Source: Ruminococcus sp. (GTDB lineage: Bacteria > Bacillota > Clostridia > Oscillospirales > Ruminococcaceae). From it: a stretch of 48,188 bases of DNA. The stretch covers positions 1 through 48,188 of the forward strand of contig NZ_JAFUAG010000032.1 of the NCBI RefSeq assembly GCF_017464355.1, written 5' to 3'. Positions within the stretch are counted from its first letter, which is position 1; every line of letters begins with the position of its first letter. Positions 16,225 to 22,441 of the stretch are shown here, piece after piece. The translations under genes and the position numbers were made by a program. The notes under the pieces are model-generated. The model saw nothing but the letters and a program-made list of their open reading frames with translations. It was not told the origin of the DNA and did not search any database.

Positions 16225-17874
16225 TTAGTCTTTATCCTCGTCGGAGTCCTTGTCCGCGGGCTTGTCGTTTACGATACCGCCGATGACATCGTTGATATCC
16301 TCCTCGGCCTTTCTCATCATCTCACCGAAGGTGTTGAAGCCCTCGGCTGCATTTTCAAAGGTGCTTCTGAGCATATCCTTGAAGAAGTATCCGCCGCTTT
16401 CCGACTTCGGGGGGATATCCTTCTCGGGCGCAGGCTCGGCCGACTTTTCGGGCGCCTTTTCCTCCTTCGGGGGAGTGAATGTGGTGGAGATGTTGTTGGC
16501 CGATATCTCGCAGCCTCTGCCAAACCTGGAATATATCAGGTCGAGAGCCTGCTTGGGCAGGGTCACATCGTCCATTTCCAGCTTTGCACCGCTGCAGCTG
16601 TCGGTGTTTATCATCATTTCCACACCATCATCGGTGACTTTAACATTTTTCAGCTTTACAGTGCAGCCGTCCCCCACCTTGGCCAGCAGCATGGAAAGGG
16701 CATAGGCTGTCATGCCCACGCTCTGCACCTCAAAATTGCAGGCGGTCGAGGTATTGCCTATCATCATGAAGCTGCGGTCGTCACAGGGGGTTATCACACT
16801 GCCCCTGAGCTTTACGTTGCAGGCACTGCCTATCTGCACCAGTTTGTCAGCAAAGCCGCTTTCGTCCAGGTCAAGGTCAGCGAAGTCCAGCTCCTGTCCG
16901 TTTTTGCCTGTGGTAAAGGTCTTGAAATTGTCCTCCTCACCGTTGTCAACGTAGTCAGGCTTGCTCTCGCTGCCGAAAACGCTGCCGTCAGGGTCGATGC
17001 CCTGCTTTACCTGGTCGATGACTTTCTCAATATCAAAGCCCTGCCTTGCCTTGTCGATTATCTTGTCCACATCGAAGCCCTGCTTGCCCATGTCGATGAG
17101 CTTTTTAAAAGCCCCGCCGCCGATGGTCAGGTCGGGCATTTCAAACCTGAAGCCCGTATCGCGGCTGTCCTTGCCGAACAAGCCCCGTCTTCTGCTGTTC
17201 TCATTCAGCCACTGCTGATAGCTCATGTTCTCCAGCATGGAGTAGGCTGTGGGGTCAAGGGGCGCAAAGAACCGTGCAGGTGCCCTCTCCTGTGTGATTA
17301 TTATGCTCCAGTCCTCAGCATTGGCTGTGTTGAAGGGCAGCTCAAAAACTCTCAGCAGCCCTGTCTTGTCCCGCTTGCTGATGACGGGTTCAAAGCGGCT
17401 CTTCTCCAGTGCAAAGGTCAGCCTGTCGTCCCACCTGTTCTCGGGATAGATGTTCACCTGGGATACCTCGGTGCCGTCCTCATTGTGCCCGCCTGTCATG
17501 GCAAAGCGGAAGGTATAATCGGTATACCGCTGAAGCTTCATCTTGCTGATTATCTGTGTCCTGTGTTTATCGTGGTCGCCTATCTCCCAGACCTCGGTGT
17601 TGCCCAGGGTAGTGGTCATGAAGGCGCGCTGGCCTGCGTTCAGGCGGCAGCTTTTGTCAAAACCGAATTTTCTCGGGTCAAAACTAATTATCTTGCTCAT
17701 TATGTCGTCCTCCGTTTTTATCTCTTCGGTCGGAGCGTGAGCAGTTACCAGACGTATCTCACAGTCGCTGACATACTCTGCCCGACCGTTCTTTACCAGC
17801 CCCTCAGCCCGTTTAGGGTAGGTGCTGCCTATTACGTTCCCGTTTGCGTCTGTTACAATGATGTTTTTTTTCAT
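16225..17874 (-). CDS. 549-residue protein of unknown function with internal repeats
   Basis: Start ATG 17874 follows GGGGAGGA. Visible regions are: 1-45, a small motif (VTDANGNVIGSTYPKRAEGL, then KNGRAEYV) recalling RRXRR-like short modules; about 55-240, a beta-rich globular region; about 255-300, three helical repeats around KQGFDVDKIIDKARQGFDIE; about 345-480, five repeats each with one Cys in a similar setting (SACNVKL, TACNFEV, DGCTVKL, DSCSGAKL, RGCEISA); then a Pro/Glu/Lys linker and an acidic helical tail. There is no signal peptide, so it is cytoplasmic. It is a single-gene unit with its own strong promoter. I do not know its family; Cys-patterned repeats and a charged tail suggest a scaffold or regulatory protein. 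Confidence 0.75.
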   Translation of the reverse strand: MKKNIIVTDANGNVIGSTYPKRAEGLVKNGRAEYVSDCEIRLVTAHAPTEEIKTEDDIMSKIISFDPRKFGFDKSCRLNAGQRAFMTTTLGNTEVWEIGDHDKHRTQIISKMKLQRYTDYTFRFAMTGGHNEDGTEVSQVNIYPENRWDDRLTFALEKSRFEPVISKRDKTGLLRVFELPFNTANAEDWSIIITQERAPARFFAPLDPTAYSMLENMSYQQWLNENSRRRGLFGKDSRDTGFRFEMPDLTIGGGAFKKLIDMGKQGFDVDKIIDKARQGFDIEKVIDQVKQGIDPDGSVFGSESKPDYVDNGEEDNFKTFTTGKNGQELDFADLDLDESGFADKLVQIGSACNVKLRGSVITPCDDRSFMMIGNTSTACNFEVQSVGMTAYALSMLLAKVGDGCTVKLKNVKVTDDGVEMMINTDSCSGAKLEMDDVTLPKQALDLIYSRFGRGCEISANNISTTFTPPKEEKAPEKSAEPAPEKDIPPKSESGGYFFKDMLRSTFENAAEGFNTFGEMMRKAEEDINDVIGGIVNDKPADKDSDEDKD

Positions 17875-17994
17875 GGGTGTCCTCCCCTTGTAACCTCAGA
17901 CTATTCAATTGTTCTCCGCCCTTGTAAGGCGGTGCATTCTGTTGTCACGATGTACTGTTTTTTGTTATGGGTGCCGTCCCCTCATCGTGGGTAC
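17875..17994 (-). other. 5' leader of the 549-residue protein gene
   Basis: About 110 nt between the minus-strand promoter and the start codon. It holds a hairpin with perfect arms CCGCC (17916-17920) and GGCGG (17928-17932). I do not recognise a riboswitch class. The hairpin may affect translation or stability. Confidence 0.4.
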
Positions 17995-18023
17995 ATCATA
18001 CCACATTTTTTACTTTCTGTCAA
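17995..18023 (-). promoter_or_regulatory. Promoter of the 549-residue protein gene
   Basis: On the minus strand: TTGACA (plus 18018-18023), 17 bp, TATGAT (plus 17995-18000), with TGG before the -10. Start of transcription is near 17988. Confidence 0.85.
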
Positions 18024-18115
18024 TAGAAGCGCCCCTGAATAGCCCTGTGCAGGGCGGGAATACTATGCGGGGCAGGGAAGTGGGCTCTGTAATTGTAAAC
18101 AAATTGTAAACTCTC

Positions 18116-18144
18116 TTGACAAGGTGAGGAAAGTATGCTATATT
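18116..18144 (+). promoter_or_regulatory. Promoter of the gpx-ohrR-trxA-trxB operon
   Basis: TTGACA (18116-18121), 17 bp, TATATT (18139-18144) with TGC before the -10. Direct repeats AATTGTAAAC at 18091-18100 and 18102-18111 lie just upstream of the -35. Confidence 0.85.
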
Positions 18145-18190
18145 TAGTTTGTACACAAACGATTTGTATAAAAACTAATCGTACACAAAC
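18144..18190 (+). promoter_or_regulatory. Probable OhrR operator
   Basis: The region directly downstream of the -10 carries nested inverted repeats: GTTTGT-AC-ACAAAC (18147-18160), TTAGTTT (18144-18150) with AAACTAA (18172-18178), CGATT (18160-18164) with AATCG (18177-18181), and a second copy of GTACACAAAC at 18181-18190. AT-rich palindromes at the transcription start are typical of MarR/OhrR operators, so a repressor bound here would block transcription. The binder is inferred from the ohrR gene in the same operon. Confidence 0.65.
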
Positions 18191-18226
18191 AAAACCACGT
18201 TAAAATATCAAAAGGAGGAATACGAT

Positions 18227-18766
18227 ATGTCTATCTACGACTACAAGTTGAAGAAGAGAAAAGAGGGCGAGCTGGATCTTGCAGAGCTTAAGGGCAAGGT
18301 GCTGCTCATCGTGAACACTGCTACGGGCTGCGGCTTCACACCCCAGTATGAGGGCCTTGAAAAGCTGTACGAAGCTTACAACGCTCAGGGTCTTGAAGTG
18401 CTGGATCTCCCCTGCAACCAGTTCGGCAACCAGGCACCCGGCGATGATGCCGAGATACATGAGTTCTGCACGGCAAAGTATAAGACCAGGTTCGACCAGC
18501 TGGCGAAGATAGAAGTAAACGGCGAGAACGAGTCGCCTTTATACACATTCCTCAAAGCGCAGCTGCCCGAGGAAAATGTTGACGGGCTCAAGAATAAGGC
18601 TATCATGAAGAGCATAGAGAAGCTCAGTAAAAGCTGCACCAAGGCTGGGGATATCAGGTGGAACTTCACAAAGTTCCTGGTAGACCGTGAGGGCAATGTG
18701 GTAGGCAGATACGCACCCACCGCCGCACCCAAGGATATCGAGGAGGATATAAAGAAATATCTATGA
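18227..18766 (+). CDS. gpx: Cysteine-type glutathione peroxidase (probably thioredoxin-dependent)
   Basis: A 179-residue cytoplasmic peroxidase reducing hydroperoxides. The active-site motif TATGCGFTPQ carries peroxidatic Cys35 in place of selenocysteine. Gln in LPCNQFGNQ (Q65) and Trp145/Asn146 in RWNF complete the catalytic tetrad. Cys63 and Cys81 match the positions of the extra and resolving cysteines in thioredoxin-dependent homologues, which fits the thioredoxin genes downstream. Start ATG 18227 follows AAAGGAGGA. Its stop overlaps the ohrR start (ATGA). Regulation by OhrR is likely from the operator and the operon. Confidence 0.92.
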   Translation: MSIYDYKLKKRKEGELDLAELKGKVLLIVNTATGCGFTPQYEGLEKLYEAYNAQGLEVLDLPCNQFGNQAPGDDAEIHEFCTAKYKTRFDQLAKIEVNGENESPLYTFLKAQLPEENVDGLKNKAIMKSIEKLSKSCTKAGDIRWNFTKFLVDREGNVVGRYAPTAAPKDIEEDIKKYL

Positions 18767-19212
18767 GCGATAAATATGAGTCCATAAGGCTGAAAAATCA
18801 GCTGTGCTTTCCCCTTTACCTCTGTGCTAAGGAGGTCACCAGGAGATACGGACCCTTTCTTGATGAACTGGACCTTACCTATACCCAGTATGTGGTAATG
18901 ATGTATCTCTGGGAGCAGGAGCATTGCTCGGTAAGAGAAATGGGGGACGCACTTATGCTTGACCCCAGCACCCTGACACCTCTGCTGAAAAAGCTGGAGA
19001 GCAAGGGCTATATCACCAGAACACGCAGCGAGACCGATGAGCGCAGCCTGAATATCGGGCTGACAGAGGCAGGCTCAGCCCTGAAAGACAAGGCGCTGAA
19101 CGTACCTGAGCAGATGAAGTGCTGCATAGGCCTTACCCCCGAAGAGGGTGCCCAGCTGGGCGGACTGATAATGAAAGTGTTGACAAACATAGCAAATTCA
19201 GAAAAGGAGTGA
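18763..19212 (+). CDS. ohrR: OhrR-type MarR-family peroxide-sensing repressor
   Basis: A 149-residue winged-helix regulator. The N-terminus LKNQLCFPLYLCAKEVTRRY is the OhrR signature: Cys15 is the organic-peroxide sensor, and Tyr29 and Tyr40 match the tyrosines that contact it in the Bacillus protein. The wing/recognition region is LTPLLKKLESKGYITRTRSE with DERS after it. Further cysteines at 21, 55, 120 and 121 suggest that oxidised Cys15 could form an intersubunit disulfide as in two-Cys OhrR. It overlaps gpx by 4 nt and precedes trxA by 6 nt. It probably represses its own operon through the palindromes at 18144-18190. Confidence 0.9.
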   Translation: MSDKYESIRLKNQLCFPLYLCAKEVTRRYGPFLDELDLTYTQYVVMMYLWEQEHCSVREMGDALMLDPSTLTPLLKKLESKGYITRTRSETDERSLNIGLTEAGSALKDKALNVPEQMKCCIGLTPEEGAQLGGLIMKVLTNIANSEKE

Positions 19213-19218
19213 CCAAAA

Positions 19219-19527
19219 ATGGCAGTAATAAAGGTAACACAGGAAAATTTTGAGAATGAGGTACTGAAATCCGACAAGCCCGTGCTGGTGGATTTCAATG
19301 CAGACTGGTGCGGCCCCTGCAAAATGCTGGCGCCCACTATGGACGCCATAGCCGATGAACGTGATGACATAAAGGTAGTCAGCATAAACATTGATGACGA
19401 GGACGAGCTTGCCGAGAAATACGAGGTCTTCTCCATACCCTGCGTGGTAGTTTTCAAGAACGGTGAGGAAGTCAACAGGTCGGTAGGTCTTCGCCCCAGA
19501 GCTGATATCGAAGGTCTGCTGAGGTGA
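19219..19527 (+). CDS. trxA: Thioredoxin
   Basis: A 102-residue thioredoxin with the canonical active site WCGPC (Cys31, Cys34), the cis-proline in SIPCVVVF, and normal length. Start ATG 19219 follows AAAGGAG within the end of ohrR. A third Cys directly before the cis-proline region (PC) is less common. It lies 4 nt before the flavoprotein gene, so the two form a redox pair serving the peroxidase at the operon head. Confidence 0.95.
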   Translation: MAVIKVTQENFENEVLKSDKPVLVDFNADWCGPCKMLAPTMDAIADERDDIKVVSINIDDEDELAEKYEVFSIPCVVVFKNGEEVNRSVGLRPRADIEGLLR

Positions 19528-19531
19528 TGAG

Positions 19532-20443
19532 ATGAGATACGATATACTTGTCATAGGCGCAGGCCCTGCGGGCATGACGGCCGCTATCTACGGCAGGCGC
19601 GCCAACAAGACCGTCCTTGTGCTTGAAGCTGCAAGCTACGGCGGACAGATAATCAATGCCCACAAGATAGAGAACTACCCCGTGGCACCCCATATCTCAG
19701 GGTTTGATTTTGCCACAAAGCTTTATGAGCAGGCTAAGGAGCTTGGTGCTGAGTTCGTGTTTGAAAAGGCTGTCTCTATAGAGGACAAGGGCGCTGACAA
19801 GATAGTCGGCACACCCTCGGGCAGCTATGAGGCAGGGGCGGTCATAATCGCTACAGGCTCGGACAAGCGCAAGCTGGGCATTGACCGCGAAGATGAACTG
19901 GTAGGCAGAGGTGTCAGCTACTGCGCCACCTGCGACGGCGCATTCTTCCGCAAAAAGACGGTGGCAGTGGCAGGGGGCACAAGGACAGCCCTTGAAGATG
20001 CCCTGTACCTGGCTGACATCGCAGAGAAGGTCTACCTGATACACCGCCTTGATAAATTCCGCGGAGCAGAGGCTGACCTTGAAAGGCTGAAAGCCAGGGA
20101 TAATGTGGAGCTGCTGCTCAACAGCGAGATAACTAAGCTGAATGCCGATAAAAGGCTGGAGAGCATTGAGGTAAAGGCCAAGGACGGCACCGTGCAGACC
20201 GTAGAGGTCAGCGGGCTGTTCGTGGCAGTGGGCAGAGTCCCCGAGAATCAGAACTTTGCCGCTGTCATAGACCTTGACGACAAAGGCTACGCCAATGCAA
20301 AGGAAGACTGCCTGACCAGGACAGCAGGTATCTTCGTGGCAGGGGACAACCGCGTAAAGGAAGTCCGCCAGCTCGTCACTGCCGCCGCCGACGGCGCAGT
20401 GGCAGCCACAGCCGCAGTAAAATATCTCAACGAAAAAGCATGA
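19532..20443 (+). CDS. trxB: Thioredoxin reductase-like flavoprotein with altered NADPH motifs
   Basis: A 303-residue protein. FAD motif GAGPAG (9-14), redox pair Cys131/Cys134 in SYCATCDGAFF, and C-terminal FAD motif GIFVAGDNRV followed by RQLVTAAADG are all present. The second nucleotide motif, normally GGGxSA, reads AGGTRTA (147-153). The 2'-phosphate motif HRRxxxR reads HRLDKFR (171-177). Electron-donor preference may therefore differ from NADPH; ferredoxin-linked relatives in Clostridia also lose these motifs. Start ATG 19532 follows AGGTGATGAG. Its last codons run into the arm of the large inverted repeat. Confidence 0.88.
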   Translation: MRYDILVIGAGPAGMTAAIYGRRANKTVLVLEAASYGGQIINAHKIENYPVAPHISGFDFATKLYEQAKELGAEFVFEKAVSIEDKGADKIVGTPSGSYEAGAVIIATGSDKRKLGIDREDELVGRGVSYCATCDGAFFRKKTVAVAGGTRTALEDALYLADIAEKVYLIHRLDKFRGAEADLERLKARDNVELLLNSEITKLNADKRLESIEVKAKDGTVQTVEVSGLFVAVGRVPENQNFAAVIDLDDKGYANAKEDCLTRTAGIFVAGDNRVKEVRQLVTAAADGAVAATAAVKYLNEKA

Positions 20444-20744
20444 GCGCTCGTAAGTAGTGCTTAACAAAAAAATCTGCATATTTTATCGGGGGAAACCTTT
20501 CTGAAGAAAGGTTATCCCCCGAACCCCTTTCCAAAGACTTTTATATTTTGGGGCGAAAGGGTGCCATTCTACAGTAGACCATGATTTGCGGACATAAGCC
20601 GCACTACTATAGAACAGCACCCTTTCGCCCCAAAAATGTAAAAAGTTTTAGGAAGGGGGTCTGGGGGATAACCCTTTTTCAAAAGGGTCTCCCCCAGTAG
20701 AACATACAGACTTCTTTGTTAAGCACCCCCTATGGGCGCTCATG
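20439..20744. repeat. REPIN-like long inverted repeat between convergent genes
   Basis: Two arms of about 130 bp are imperfect reverse complements. Outer blocks CATGAGCGC (20439-20447) and GCGCTCATG (20736-20744) are perfect. So are GTGCTTAACAAA (20457-20468) and TTTGTTAAGCAC (20715-20726), and TTTTGGGGCGAAAGGGTGC with its complement nearer the centre. Each arm also holds its own hairpin closed by GGGGG/CCCCC with an AACC-TTTC stem. The centre has a small GCGG/CCGC hairpin. It looks like paired REP-type units, is probably dispersed in the genome, and would act as a bidirectional terminator. The left arm includes the trxB stop codon. Confidence 0.8.
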
Positions 20745-20752
20745 TTTTTTGG

Positions 20753-22213
20753 TTATGATAATTTTTCTCCCGAGTAGTATTTTTGCAGGAGTGCTGCGTA
20801 TTTTTCGGGGAGGTTATGGGCTTTTTTGAGTATCTTTATTTTTTTGCCATCGAGGAAGCGGGTGTAGATATCAAGGCTGTCCTCGTCCTCTTTCGGGTCG
20901 CTGCGCAGTACATCGAGGGCTATGATCGTCCGTTCGAGCAGGCTGAGTTTCGGTTTATCCTTTTGGGGAATGTTTGCGAAGAACCTGTCCACCACCGAAC
21001 GGTCAAAGAGGGTGCAGCCGTTATCTGTCCTTTTAAGCACAAAGGCTTTCAGCAGTGATCGCTTTTGCTCTATATCCAGGCCGCAGTCGGGGATATACTT
21101 GGTGTATCGCCTGCCGCCCTCTACCCAGCTGACTTTTTCAAGGGAATAGCATATTTTGCCGAATATTTCCATAGGCTCATCATCTTCATCAGGGAGTGCG
21201 ACAGCGTTCAGCCGCAGCTCACGCAGAAAAAGGTTGTCTATGCACCTCTCGTTAAGCACCGCCACGGGAAGCGTGGTCTCAATAACAGGCACTCTTGCTT
21301 TGCGCAGGCAGAAAAGCCTTTTATCATAGCGGTTCGTGGTCACATACTCAGGCAGGCGCACAGGTCTGTGACCCTGAGGCAAAAGAATATTTGCGTAAGC
21401 CAGCCATCGCTTATATCCAAAGCTGTGCCTGTCTATCTCAACGTACCTGCATTCTCTCAGGTCAAGGTCAAAAGATATATCTGCGGGAATGGAATTTCTG
21501 CCGAAGACTATTGTTGTCCCCTTTGGAGATCTTATCCTCGGGCAGGAACGGGAAGGGCTGAGCCTTAGTATCCTTATGCAGTTATCGAGCCTGCTTGCGA
21601 TGATGTCGAAGTTGTCCTCCAGTGGGGTGTCCTCAAAGGCAGTGCCGTCCATAAGGTGCGGGCTTACAGGCAGGGTGAAAGAACTGAGCCTTGTGCGGGC
21701 AAAGGCTCTTTCCGATACTGTCAGGCAGAAACGGGGGATATCTATATGGCTGAGGGCAGAGCAGCCCGCAAAGGCCTCCCTGCCTATTGTTTTAAGGGTA
21801 AAGGGCAGTTCTGCCTGCTTAAGGCACCTGCAATCTGCAAAAGCCCTTTCGGGTATGTCTTTTACACCGTTTGCGAAGACTATGCTTTCCAGCCTGCTGT
21901 TTGCAAAGCACCCCGCCCCCAGCTTTTTCACCGTTTCGGGGACAGCTATGCTTTTTACCGAACTTCCCGCAAAGGCCAGGCTGCCTATGTCGTTTACTGC
22001 AAAGCCGCCTATCTCAGCGGGTATGGTAACTTCCTCAGAAGTCCCCGTGTAGCCTGTTATCCTCATGCGTTTTTTGGACTTTCGCCTGTAATGCCAGCCC
22101 TGTTCTGCCGCCTGCCCGCAGCTCAGCCTGTTCAGCCCGACCCTGTGTACTTCTGTATCGGACATAACGGGAATGTATTTTTTCAACCCGTCGAAGTCTG
22201 TGTATTCTCTCAT
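20753..22213 (-). CDS. Leucine-rich repeat (BspA-like, LRR_5) protein
   Basis: A 486-residue protein with start ATG 22213 after GGAGGTGATGAC. Residues about 60-200 carry five to six LRR_5/BspA-type repeats (AVNDIGSLAFAGSSVKSIAV, LKTIGREAFAGCSALSHIDI). The C-terminal part (about 200-486) is not repetitive; it is charged and includes a helical region with many Lys/Asp. No signal peptide is seen, so despite the BspA-like repeats it is probably cytoplasmic. LRR_5 domains bind proteins. It is a single gene that faces the tRNA-like transcription unit and shares its promoter region. Confidence 0.8.
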   Translation of the reverse strand: MREYTDFDGLKKYIPVMSDTEVHRVGLNRLSCGQAAEQGWHYRRKSKKRMRITGYTGTSEEVTIPAEIGGFAVNDIGSLAFAGSSVKSIAVPETVKKLGAGCFANSRLESIVFANGVKDIPERAFADCRCLKQAELPFTLKTIGREAFAGCSALSHIDIPRFCLTVSERAFARTRLSSFTLPVSPHLMDGTAFEDTPLEDNFDIIASRLDNCIRILRLSPSRSCPRIRSPKGTTIVFGRNSIPADISFDLDLRECRYVEIDRHSFGYKRWLAYANILLPQGHRPVRLPEYVTTNRYDKRLFCLRKARVPVIETTLPVAVLNERCIDNLFLRELRLNAVALPDEDDEPMEIFGKICYSLEKVSWVEGGRRYTKYIPDCGLDIEQKRSLLKAFVLKRTDNGCTLFDRSVVDRFFANIPQKDKPKLSLLERTIIALDVLRSDPKEDEDSLDIYTRFLDGKKIKILKKAHNLPEKYAALLQKYYSGEKLS

Positions 22214-22233
22214 GTCATCACCTCCGCTGCGGC

Positions 22234-22262
22234 TTGACTTTGCCTCAGCTGAATGTTATAAT
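22234..22262 (+). promoter_or_regulatory. Strong promoter of the tRNA-like RNA
   Basis: TTGACT (22234-22239), 17 bp, TATAAT (22257-22262) with TGT before the -10. Transcription would start near 22269. Confidence 0.8.
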
Positions 22263-22283
22263 GTGTATGGTAGTTTATATCAA
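22255..22283 (-). promoter_or_regulatory. Overlapping opposite promoter of the LRR gene
   Basis: On the minus strand: TTGATA (plus 22278-22283), 17 bp, TATAAC (plus 22255-22260). The -10 boxes of this promoter and the plus-strand one share six bases, so the two cannot be occupied by polymerase together. Confidence 0.55.
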
Positions 22284-22324
22284 AACACCCGTCCTCCAAG
22301 CGGGAGAAGCTGCCTGCAGCCCGA

Positions 22325-22397
22325 GCCCCGTATAGTTCAAACGGTAAAACACCGCCTCCACACGGCGGAGCAGACGGTCCGACTCCGTCTGCGGGGC
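22325..22397 (+). tRNA. tRNA-like cloverleaf, anticodon position CAC, non-canonical
   Basis: A seven-bp acceptor stem (CCCCGTA with TGCGGGG) is extended by an extra G-C pair. U8, A9, G10-C25, A14, G18G19, A21, anticodon stem CCGCC/GGCGG, a 4-nt variable loop and T-stem GACGG/CCGTC all fit tRNA geometry. The anticodon loop TCCACAC puts CAC (Val) at 34-36 but C at 33 in place of U. The T-loop TCCGACT has C at 55 in place of U, and position 13-22 is C-A. CCA is not encoded. The body resembles tRNA-Gly. It may be a pseudo-tRNA or a specialised non-decoding tRNA; a normal decoding role is doubtful. Confidence 0.5.
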
Positions 22398-22410
22398 AAA
22401 TATACAATAC

Positions 22411-22441
22411 CTGCCCTCGTGTTTGCGAGGGCAGTTTTTTT
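22411..22441. terminator. Bidirectional terminator between the tRNA-like RNA and tsaD
   Basis: CTGCCCTCG (22411-22419), loop TGTTTG, CGAGGGCAG (22426-22434), then seven T. It ends the plus-strand RNA, and its T-run overlaps the tsaD stop codon (TAA on the minus strand at 22442-22440), so it also serves tsaD transcripts. Confidence 0.88.

Larger units (their letters stand above)
22269..22441 (+). ncRNA. Predicted small RNA with tRNA-like folds
   Basis: A transcription unit of about 170 nt bounded by an extended -10 promoter and a Rho-independent terminator, without an open frame worth calling. The 5' half has a D-arm-like stem (GTTT 22273-22276 with AAAC 22283-22286). It also has an anticodon-arm-like stem CCCGT/GCGGG with loop CCTCCAA (22288-22304), resembling tRNA-Gly(UCC) but with C at position 33. 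GCTGC/GCAGC (22309-22320) follows. The 3' half folds as a full cloverleaf (separate entry). I do not recognise a known RNA family. It could be a degenerate tRNA array, a non-translational tRNA or a regulatory RNA. Confidence 0.6.

Noticed and set aside
16180-18042. 620-codon plus-strand frame antisense to the 549-residue protein
   Set aside because: The minus-strand gene has a strong promoter, ribosome site and terminator; the plus frame has none and an implausible His/Val/Leu composition.
22325-22397. Ordinary functional tRNA-Val
   Set aside because: C at positions 33 and 55 and a Gly-like body argue against normal decoding; kept only as a tRNA-like feature.
22269-22441. T-box riboswitch
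   Set aside because: No AGGGTGGNACCGCG antiterminator motif and no downstream plus-strand gene to control.
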